The notes under the pieces are model-generated. The model was not told the origin of the DNA. It searched no databases and saw nothing but the letters and a program-made list of their open reading frames with translations. Positions 7,132-13,273 of a stretch of DNA of 16,386 bases are shown piece after piece. The translations under genes and the position numbers were made by a program. Source of the DNA: an uncultured Prevotellaceae bacterium. GTDB lineage: Bacteria; Bacteroidota; Bacteroidia; Bacteroidales; Bacteroidaceae. The stretch spans positions 1 through 16,386 of the forward strand of contig CACYKX010000053.1 of NCBI GenBank assembly GCA_902775075.1. The letters are read 5' to 3'. Positions within the stretch are counted from its first letter, which is position 1, and every line of letters starts with the position of its first letter.

Positions 7132-7685
7132 TACCAATTTGCGACTGTTGCGTTGAATATTTGATCGACGAGGTCCTTGATGATTTGTGTTACCAGTTCT
7201 TCCTGTACGCTGGCCAGACTCTGAGTAGTCTCATAGGTCTGAGCAGCGGTGAACTGTTTCTCGAAGTCCTCGCTGTGATTTTTATTATTTGTGAAGCGCA
7301 CGTTTACCGTGATGCTCAACTCGGTCTGTGCAGAGTATCCCTCACTGGAAACAGATTTGTTACGCTGTGAATAGTTGGTGATCTCTCCCGAAATCTGTAA
7401 GTCACCGTTACGTTTTACCTGTTGCAGACGAGTGTGATTGGCAAACTCATCCTTGAGGGCATTGTTGAACATTGGGCCCATAGGTCCCCATACATAGCTT
7501 GAGCGAATAGGGAACTCATCTATCTGGATCGTCTTGGTCTTGTTGTAGTCGATGCTTGATCCGTTGAATTTGTAGGAAATGCTGCAAGCGGCTACCAGGC
7601 AAGTGAGGACGCAGATAGGGAGCACTATCCATAGATAGCGATGCGCTGTTATTACCTTATTGTATATTTCTTTTAGAATGATCAT
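7131..7685 (-). CDS. lptE: LptE-family LPS-assembly outer-membrane lipoprotein
   Basis: 184 residues. A basic N-terminus and hydrophobic stretch end in the lipobox LVAAC (31-34 before the cleavage, lipidated C34). The mature part opens with SISYKFNGSSI and continues with short beta/alpha elements (FNNALKDEFANHTRLQQV; ISGEITNYSQ) in the pattern of Bacteroidota LptE. LptE plugs the LptD barrel and helps insert lipopolysaccharide into the outer leaflet. Its start overlaps the stop of the sigma-54 activator by 4 nt (ATGA), and its stop overlaps the next gene's ATG (TAATG), showing tight translational coupling. LptE sequences are poorly conserved, so the call rests on the lipobox, size, pattern and neighbours. 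Confidence 0.85.
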   Translation of the reverse strand: MIILKEIYNKVITAHRYLWIVLPICVLTCLVAACSISYKFNGSSIDYNKTKTIQIDEFPIRSSYVWGPMGPMFNNALKDEFANHTRLQQVKRNGDLQISGEITNYSQRNKSVSSEGYSAQTELSITVNVRFTNNKNHSEDFEKQFTAAQTYETTQSLASVQEELVTQIIKDLVDQIFNATVANW

Positions 7686-8935
7686 TTTTCTTTTTGCTTA
7701 TCAAGACCGTATTGGTTGATTCTTCTGTACAAGGTTCGGTCGGAGATGCCGAGTTCCTGTGCAGCCTTCTTTCTGTTGCCTCCGTTGCGTTCCAAGGCTT
7801 TCTCTACCATCTGTCTGCCCAAGTCGTTGAGATTGAGCGTTTCCGGCTCTACTTCTTTGATCTCTTCGGCTTCGGCCTCTGCAATTTCGTTGCTTGAATC
7901 ATGATGTCCCGATTGTACCATTGGGAACTTCGTAGTTTCGGAATCTTGGAATGTCGGATTCTGGAATCCTGCAGCCCCGGCAAGACCGCGTGCTTCATCG
8001 AGTTGTTTGCGGAGGGTGTTCATGTCGCGTTTCAAATCGCTCACGTTGCCTCTTAGCTCGTATAGAATCTTGTATAGTATCTCGCGTTCACTCTCGTAGG
8101 AGTGCTGTCCCGGTTTGTTGGTCGTCGCAAGTTGCGTAGACTCGATATCACGAGGAATGTATTGGAGTAGGGTCTCTGTGTCTATTTCCCTCTTCTCACT
8201 TAAGATAGACATTTGTTCGGTGATATTCTTGAGCTGTCGCACGTTACCCGGCCACTTGTACTGTAGCATGATCTGCTTGGCCTCATCGGTAAGCGTAATC
8301 TTTGGAATGCGATATTTCTCAGCCATCTGCATGGCAAAGAGGCGGAATAGCAATAATATGTCGTTACCACGATTGCGGAGTGGAGGCATCTGAATAGGGA
8401 TGGTGTTCAAGCGATAATACAGGTCTTCGCGGAATTTACCTTCGCTTACGGCCTTGCGCATGTTCACGTTGGTAGCAGCCACAATCCTTACATTGGTCTT
8501 GCGAATCTGCGTACCGCCCACACGGATATATTCTCCTGTCTCCAGTACGCGGAGCAAGCGCGCTTGTGTCGCTAAGGGTAGTTCGCCTACCTCATCGAGG
8601 AAGATCGTACCCTTGTTGGTGATGCCGAAGTAACCTTCGCTTTCTCCGATAGCACCGGTGAAAGAACCCTTCTCGTGACCGAAAAGTTCGCTGTCGATGG
8701 TGCCTTCAGGAATAGAACCGCAGTTGATGGCAAGATATTGTTCGCGTCGGCGAGGGGAGTTGTCGTGGATAACTCTCGGAATGATTTCCTTGCCGACACC
8801 TGATTCGCCAACAATAAGTACGCTCAAATCTGTTGGCGCTACCTGAAGGGCAACGTCAAGAGCATGATTCAATTCATCGCAGTTTCCTACGATGTTGTAT
8901 CTCTGTTTTACTTTTTGCAGTTCTGATGTATTCAT
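7682..8935 (-). CDS. Sigma-54-dependent enhancer-binding protein (AAA+ plus Fis-type HTH, no receiver domain)
   Basis: 417-residue bacterial enhancer-binding protein that would remodel RNA polymerase-sigma-54 using ATP. The AAA+ domain begins almost at the N-terminus: Walker A GESGVGKE (43-50), the sigma-54 contact loop GSFTGA (90-95, a variant of GAFTGA), Walker B IFLDEVGE (111-118), NVRIVAATN (148-156), an arginine-finger region REDLYYRLN (169-177) and WPGNVRQLKN (228-237). A variable linker (about 265-365) contains a likely coiled coil. The C-terminus is a Fis-type helix-turn-helix, NRKKAAQELGISDRTLYRRI (387-406). There is no N-terminal receiver, GAF or PAS domain, so control may be by a partner protein, as with PspF/PspA, or by expression level. 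It is the first gene of the operon with lptE, the TPR gene and secG, which suggests a link to envelope state. I did not find its target site. Confidence 0.93.
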   Translation of the reverse strand: MNTSELQKVKQRYNIVGNCDELNHALDVALQVAPTDLSVLIVGESGVGKEIIPRVIHDNSPRRREQYLAINCGSIPEGTIDSELFGHEKGSFTGAIGESEGYFGITNKGTIFLDEVGELPLATQARLLRVLETGEYIRVGGTQIRKTNVRIVAATNVNMRKAVSEGKFREDLYYRLNTIPIQMPPLRNRGNDILLLFRLFAMQMAEKYRIPKITLTDEAKQIMLQYKWPGNVRQLKNITEQMSILSEKREIDTETLLQYIPRDIESTQLATTNKPGQHSYESEREILYKILYELRGNVSDLKRDMNTLRKQLDEARGLAGAAGFQNPTFQDSETTKFPMVQSGHHDSSNEIAEAEAEEIKEVEPETLNLNDLGRQMVEKALERNGGNRKKAAQELGISDRTLYRRINQYGLDKQKEK

Positions 8936-8943
8936 TTAGCTGA

Positions 8944-8977
8944 CAAATTTACATATTATTTTTGAGAAATGCGCAAA
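8944..8977 (-). promoter_or_regulatory. Promoter of the sigma-54 activator-lptE-secG operon
   Basis: On the - strand TAAATTTG (8944-8951) matches the -7 consensus TAnnTTTG. A TTTG at 8974-8977 lies 22 nt upstream as the -33 element. Only 8 nt separate the -7 box from the ATG at 8935, so the mRNA would be leaderless or nearly so. Confidence 0.65.
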
Positions 8978-9010
8978 TTTGGCAGTTTTTTTCGGGTTTT
9001 TAACCGCTTA

Positions 9011-10000
9011 TTACTCTGTAAGAGTAGATTTTTTATCGAATTTGATGAGAAGTAGGCCGATAGCTACCCATATCAGTTCACGAAGACGGACGATTAAGGC
9101 CACGAAGATTCCTGCGCTTGCGGTCATGGCAAGTCCTGTCGTGGAGAGGAGAAAACCGCCTTCTCTGCCGCCCAATTGGAGGGGCATGAAGAAGAGTAGG
9201 TTGGCAAGTAATGAGGTGAAGGCCAAGATGAGGATGCAATCGATATAGTTTACCTGTGGCATGAGTACCAAGAGTATAAAGAAAATTTCAAGTGCTGAAC
9301 AGATTCTGCACGTGAGTTCTAAGAGTACTGCCGTGATAAACGATTTGGGGTTCTGACGATGGAGGGCTGCAATCTGTTCGTCAATGGTGTTGAGTTGTTG
9401 TTCGTGGGTGGCGATAAAATGCTCAGCCCTTCTGTGTAAACCGGGAATATGCTTGGCGATATTCATGGCTCTGTAAGCCAACCCTTTGCGATATCCCTTC
9501 ATGAAAAACCATATTCCGAGGGAACAGAAAGCGAAAGTCAATGCGAGGATGATTCCCATGAAAAGATGAATTTCTTGGGTGATAATGTAAAGAAATATGG
9601 ATATAATCCAAAACCAGAAATGACTGAAGATGTGGGTCATCGCATAGAGTACCACAGAGGATGTGGCTTTCTCGGTACCGATATGTGGCGCTAAGGCCAT
9701 GATGCGATAAGGTTCGCCACCCATCAAACCGCCTGGGGTGGCATAGTTTAGGGCAAAACCGGAGACGGTGATCTTATAGAGCCAAAGAAAGTTGACCTTG
9801 GCTTTTAACGAACGGATGATGACATACCATGCCGACACGTTGAAGATGTACAGAAATGCCCACAGGATGAGGACAGCAAAGAACCAATAACCGGCATGTT
9901 GCAATCCTTGCCATACTTCGGTAAAGTTGAGTTGACTTACCATGAAGCCGAGTACAACGATACCAAAAATGAAGAAGGCATTCTGGTATTTCTTTCTCAT
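9011..10000 (-). CDS. UPF0104 / LPG_synthase_TM-type flippase-like integral membrane protein
   Basis: 329 residues with about seven to eight hydrophobic helices (for example 8-23, 40-62, 120-141, 147-166, 222-248, 253-273, 296-320). Family motifs are visible: [15 protein letters not shown] (85-99, compare the usual TPG-x-GGEP) and [10 protein letters not shown] (273-282). The family includes the membrane half of MprF (lysyl-phosphatidylglycerol flippase) and AglD-like proteins. No aminoacyl-transferase domain is attached, so it is likely a lipid or lipid-linked-sugar translocase of unknown substrate. It starts 73 nt after the pdxA stop, preceded by AAGGATAAGAG, a plausible ribosome site, and is probably the last gene of the rlmN operon. 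I see no strong promoter in the gap. Confidence 0.85.
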   Translation of the reverse strand: MRKKYQNAFFIFGIVVLGFMVSQLNFTEVWQGLQHAGYWFFAVLILWAFLYIFNVSAWYVIIRSLKAKVNFLWLYKITVSGFALNYATPGGLMGGEPYRIMALAPHIGTEKATSSVVLYAMTHIFSHFWFWIISIFLYIITQEIHLFMGIILALTFAFCSLGIWFFMKGYRKGLAYRAMNIAKHIPGLHRRAEHFIATHEQQLNTIDEQIAALHRQNPKSFITAVLLELTCRICSALEIFFILLVLMPQVNYIDCILILAFTSLLANLLFFMPLQLGGREGGFLLSTTGLAMTASAGIFVALIVRLRELIWVAIGLLLIKFDKKSTLTE

Positions 10001-10033
10001 CTCTTATCCTTGAGTTCGTATCTTTAGAGTTTT

Positions 10034-10063
10034 CTGGTGTTAAAGCATTTGCTCTAACACCAG
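10034..10063. repeat. Inverted repeat between pdxA and the flippase gene
   Basis: Arms CTGGTGTTA (10034-10042) and TAACACCAG (10055-10063) are perfectly complementary, with a further inner pairing AGCA/TGCT. On the - strand it follows the pdxA stop, but AAAACTC rather than a T-tract comes after it, so it is not a classical intrinsic terminator in that direction. On the + strand a T-rich stretch follows, though no + strand gene ends here. It may attenuate read-through or protect the pdxA mRNA end. Confidence 0.6.
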
Positions 10064-10073
10064 GCGTTCTCTT

Positions 10074-11234
10074 TTATTTCTTCTGTGATTCTTTCTTCTC
10101 TGTAGCTTTATCTTCCTTTGGAGGGAATGGAGCACCACTATGCTTCTTAGGGATGGCAAAACGAGTCTTCTCGCTCTCATCACGTTTCTCATGATAGAGT
10201 TTCTTGAGCGGATTTGCCAAAGGTTCATCGTAACGACGGCGATTGTTGAAGGTGTCGATAGCCAAATAGACGGCATGACGGAAACTATCAGGGCTCTCCA
10301 CACACTTGCCCGCATTCTCGTAATCAACGGTCATATCGGATGCCGTCGTAATGGCAGGAAGGTTAGCCAAATAGACCACACCAGATTCCGGAGCGATAGT
10401 TTTGAAAGGCGCCGTGCCTTGGTCGTGATACATTGCCAAAATACCGTCGAAAGACTGATAATAACCATTGCCAAAGAATTCGTCTGCCGCATAAGGACCG
10501 AATGTCTCTACACCCTTGTCTACGAGTTCATTGATTGTCGGAATGATGACCTCAGTCTCCTCCTTGCCGAAGGTACCATCCTCGTTGGTACTTGGATTGA
10601 GTGCCAATACGGCGATGCGAGGGTTAGAGATATTGAAGTCGCGACGAAGAGTGTTGAAGAATATCGTAGCCTTTGTGGCGAGAGTTTCTTTTGTGATGGA
10701 ATTAGCCACATCCTTGAGCGGAATGTTCTCGGTGACAGAAGCCAGACGAATCTGTTTGTTGACAAGGATAGGGAAAGCTTTTTGCCCATCACCAATACAA
10801 GTTTCGATATATTGCGCATTACCTTTGAACTCGAAACCTTCGCCCTTGATGTTTGCCTTGTTGATAGGGGCTGTTACCAAAACATCGAACAATCCCTTAC
10901 GATAGTCTCCCATGGCTCTGTCGAGGGCTTTGAGAGCAGCCGTTCCGGATTCCGGTGTTGCGACACCCATATCGATCTTCGTCTCCTCGTCGTAGGTAGG
11001 CAACAGGTTGATTCTTCCATCTCTGGCTTCTTCAGCCGAGTTGATGATAGAGAAGTTGGCCTGAATGTCGAGTACGTTGCGATGGTAGGCAGCAGCTTTA
11101 GGCGAACCGTAGATGATCGGCGTACAAATCTCCAGCATCTCTGGTTCTGCAAAGGTTTTAAAAATGAGTTCATATCCGATACCATTGGTATCGCCATGTG
11201 TGATAGCCACACGTATTTTATTATTTTCTTCCAT
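10074..11234 (-). CDS. pdxA: PdxA-like protein (4-hydroxythreonine-4-phosphate dehydrogenase family) with substituted active site
   Basis: PdxA oxidises 4-phosphohydroxy-L-threonine in pyridoxal-phosphate synthesis. The 386-residue product follows the family end to end: IRVAITHGDTNGIGYE (7-22), VTAPINKANIKG (120-131), NIPLKDVANSI, LALNP (210-214), LAMYHDQG (266-273). However, two of the three metal ligands of the E. coli enzyme (His166, His211, His266) are replaced: the GHTE motif reads G-N139-A-Q and LNPHAG reads LNP-S215-TN. Only H270 remains. The RTS-x-DHGTA loop reads ITTASDMTVDYENAG (295-309). A Lys/Glu-rich tail (about 345-386) exceeds the E. coli length (329). I start at ATG 11234, which overlaps the DUF4837 stop by 14 nt; an upstream ATG at 11312 would overlap by 92 nt. 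By the sequence it is either a pseudoenzyme or has a changed function. Confidence 0.88.
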   Translation of the reverse strand: MEENNKIRVAITHGDTNGIGYELIFKTFAEPEMLEICTPIIYGSPKAAAYHRNVLDIQANFSIINSAEEARDGRINLLPTYDEETKIDMGVATPESGTAALKALDRAMGDYRKGLFDVLVTAPINKANIKGEGFEFKGNAQYIETCIGDGQKAFPILVNKQIRLASVTENIPLKDVANSITKETLATKATIFFNTLRRDFNISNPRIAVLALNPSTNEDGTFGKEETEVIIPTINELVDKGVETFGPYAADEFFGNGYYQSFDGILAMYHDQGTAPFKTIAPESGVVYLANLPAITTASDMTVDYENAGKCVESPDSFRHAVYLAIDTFNNRRRYDEPLANPLKKLYHEKRDESEKTRFAIPKKHSGAPFPPKEDKATEKKESQKK

Positions 11235-12105
11235 AAGTAATGAATTTATTGTAGATAACAGCATGAAGCTGTCGCATGATGTTTCTTTTCTTGGTTTGTG
11301 GTGCGTAAGCAAAGGTTAACATAGCGATGTAATGATTACCTTGTGGGACGACTCTTGCTTCGAAAGGCCCTCCCATGGCATCACCTTTCATATCCCATAG
11401 TCCATAGAGATGCTGTTCTCCGTTAGCCGTTTCCTCCTCGTGTAGTGTGGCGGAAGTAAGTTGCATATGCATAGCATCTGTTTCGCCCTTGATATTCCGA
11501 GCCAGCATACTGTCGATGGCTTCTGTGGTTGGTTCGTTGATCCGTATGATGCAGATGTTCTTCATCTTCAGGGCATCGTTGTTGGATAGCCATATGAAAT
11601 CTTTGCGTACCTTGCTCGATGTCATCTCCACAGGAATCGTCATCTGGATACCAAACTTCTTCCGTATCATTCGTTCCATTTCACGATTGCGATGACGACG
11701 GAGTTGAACAACTTGTTGTTCGGCCTCGAAAGCCTGTAGATATCGAATCACCGACTTGATATTGTGTGCGTTGGCCTCGATGATGATCTGCGGCTCAGCG
11801 TGCACGTTCAGTTTGTAATGGCATATTGTATCGTGGTCGTGCGAATAGATAACGATGGCCCGTGCATAAAGCATGTTGCCTTTTAGGTTTGCCGGTTTGA
11901 TAGTCCTCACGTCAAAGTTGGGCTCCGGCTGAGGAAGTCCTTCCACATCAGTCGTGAGCGCCTTCCTTATCGTGTCGGCACTATCGCCGGAGAGGATAAC
12001 CTCGTAAGGTCGGGCTGTACTGTTGGGCAGTCGGTTCATTCTCTCACGACATCCGCAAATCATGATTAAAGATATCAACAGAATGAAACTCCCGAACTTC
12101 TTCAT
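11221..12105 (-). CDS. DUF4837 family lipoprotein
   Basis: 294 residues. A lipoprotein signal (MKKFGSFILLISLIMICGC) ends in the lipobox with lipidated C19, so the mature protein is anchored in the cell envelope. Family-type signatures seen are ARPYEVILSGD (31-41) and GLWDMKGDAMGGPF (235-248). The middle holds a charged helical stretch (QLRRHRNREMERMIRKKFGI). DUF4837 has no established function and appears restricted to Bacteroidota. It starts 12 nt after rlmN and its stop overlaps the pdxA start, so all three are co-transcribed. Confidence 0.88.
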   Translation of the reverse strand: MKKFGSFILLISLIMICGCRERMNRLPNSTARPYEVILSGDSADTIRKALTTDVEGLPQPEPNFDVRTIKPANLKGNMLYARAIVIYSHDHDTICHYKLNVHAEPQIIIEANAHNIKSVIRYLQAFEAEQQVVQLRRHRNREMERMIRKKFGIQMTIPVEMTSSKVRKDFIWLSNNDALKMKNICIIRINEPTTEAIDSMLARNIKGETDAMHMQLTSATLHEEETANGEQHLYGLWDMKGDAMGGPFEARVVPQGNHYIAMLTFAYAPQTKKRNIMRQLHAVIYNKFITYGRK

Positions 12106-12117
12106 CTCTTGTTTCTC

Positions 12118-13170
12118 TTATTCCTGGTTGGCTCTGATCTCACCGATCTTCTTGCTTGTACTCAAGAGTCCACAAGCTGCGAAGATATCCTGTCCACGAC
12201 TGGCGCGAATCGTTGTGAATACACCGTGCGAAGTAAGATAATCGCGGAAGGTCTCCATCGTTTTCTCGTCAGCTCCGTGGAGCGGAACGTTCGGTATCTG
12301 GTGGAAACGAATCAAGTTGACGTGACATTCCAATCCGTGGGTCAGTCGAATGATGGCCTTGGCATGATCGATACTGTCGTTGACGCCTCCGAAGACGATA
12401 TATTCGAAGGTAAGTCGACGCTGATGAGAGAAGTCGTAGTTGCGTAATAATTCTACCACTTTTTCGATGCTCATTCCCTTCTGTGCCGGCATCAGTTGGG
12501 CACGTTGTTCGGGTATAGCGGAATGCATGCTGATGGCAACCTGGCATTGACTCTCTTCGAGGAAGCGCTTCAACTTATTCTTGACGCCTACCGATGATAC
12601 TGTGATGCGCTTCGGGCTCCAAGCCCAACCATATTTGGCTGTAAGAATCTCTGTAGAGCGCAGTACATTGTCGAGGTTATCCATTGGCTCGCCTTGTCCC
12701 ATGTACACAATGTTGGTGAGTTGGTCGACTTCCGGTAGGGAGTAGATCTGGTTCAAAATGTCAGAAGCGGGAAGACTTCCTTCGAAGCCTTGTTTACCGG
12801 TCTGGCAGAATAGACAGTTCATCTTACATCCCACCTGTGATGATACGCATAGCGTAGCATGATTATTTTCTTCAGGGATAAAGACCGATTCCACGAACTT
12901 ACCGCTACGAGTAGGGAAGAGATACTTTACCGTGCCATCCTTAGAGCGCTGCTCGTCGATAGCCCCAGCACAACCAATCTCAAAATGCTCGGCCAGTTTC
13001 TCGCGGTTGGCCTTGGAGAGGTTCGTCATCTCGTCGATGCTCTTCACGTGCTTCTCGTACAGCCATTTGGCAATCTGCCCACCTGTAAAGGCTGGCATAC
13101 CTAATGTCTTGACGGCATCTTTCAGTTCGTCAAGGGTCATTCCCAAGAGTACTTTCTTTTCTTCGTTCAT
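12118..13170 (-). CDS. rlmN: Dual-specificity 23S rRNA/tRNA adenine-C2 methyltransferase RlmN
   Basis: Radical-SAM enzyme that methylates C2 of A2503 in 23S rRNA and A37 of some tRNAs, in the cytosol. The 350 residues match the family length. The 4Fe-4S motif is C115-x3-C119-x2-C122 (CKMNCLFC). The paired catalytic cysteines are present: C108 (equivalent to E. coli C118, seven residues before the first cluster cysteine) and C333 in AACGLLS (equivalent to C355). YMGQGEPMDN (156-165) is the SAM-binding signature, and SVGV and SMHS follow as expected. The ATG at 13170 fits the normal family start. It is the first gene of an operon with DUF4837, pdxA and probably the flippase gene. Confidence 0.97.
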   Translation of the reverse strand: MNEEKKVLLGMTLDELKDAVKTLGMPAFTGGQIAKWLYEKHVKSIDEMTNLSKANREKLAEHFEIGCAGAIDEQRSKDGTVKYLFPTRSGKFVESVFIPEENNHATLCVSSQVGCKMNCLFCQTGKQGFEGSLPASDILNQIYSLPEVDQLTNIVYMGQGEPMDNLDNVLRSTEILTAKYGWAWSPKRITVSSVGVKNKLKRFLEESQCQVAISMHSAIPEQRAQLMPAQKGMSIEKVVELLRNYDFSHQRRLTFEYIVFGGVNDSIDHAKAIIRLTHGLECHVNLIRFHQIPNVPLHGADEKTMETFRDYLTSHGVFTTIRASRGQDIFAACGLLSTSKKIGEIRANQE

Positions 13171-13175
13171 AGCTG

Positions 13176-13183
13176 CAAAGATA
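13176..13183 (-). promoter_or_regulatory. -7 promoter element for the rlmN operon
   Basis: TATCTTTG on the - strand matches TAnnTTTG and lies only 5 nt before the rlmN ATG, implying a leaderless transcript if used. I found no clear -33 TTTG at the expected distance. The 13-nt context TATTATCTTTGCA also occurs on the other strand at the divergent promoter. Confidence 0.5.
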
Positions 13184-13237
13184 ATAAAAAGTTGGGAAAA
13201 TCACAGGTATGAATAGTGATTATTTGCAAAAAACTAT

Positions 13238-13245
13238 TATCTTTG
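13238..13245 (+). promoter_or_regulatory. -7 promoter element for the divergent fusion gene
   Basis: TATCTTTG on the + strand matches TAnnTTTG, 28 nt before the ATG at 13274. This gives a leader of about 20-24 nt that is A/T-rich and without a Shine-Dalgarno. A TTTG at 13223-13226 is too close (11 nt) to be a normal -33 element. Confidence 0.5.
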
Positions 13246-13273
13246 CACTTATATAATTATTAAAGCGTAGAAA

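Noticed and set aside
7132..7137. Upstream TTG start for the TPR gene
   Set aside because: The ATG at 7131 overlaps the lptE stop as TAATG, a standard coupled start; the TTG adds only two residues.
10034..10063. Intrinsic terminator of pdxA
   Set aside because: The hairpin is good, but no T-tract follows it on the - strand, so it is listed only as an inverted repeat.
10140..11240. Long + strand open frame antisense to pdxA
   Set aside because: It mirrors the pdxA codon pattern and has no recognisable protein motif; pdxA family motifs on the - strand are clear.
13223..13245. Complete -33/-7 promoter for the fusion gene using TTTG at 13223
   Set aside because: The spacing of 11 nt is about half of the usual distance; only the -7 element is reported.
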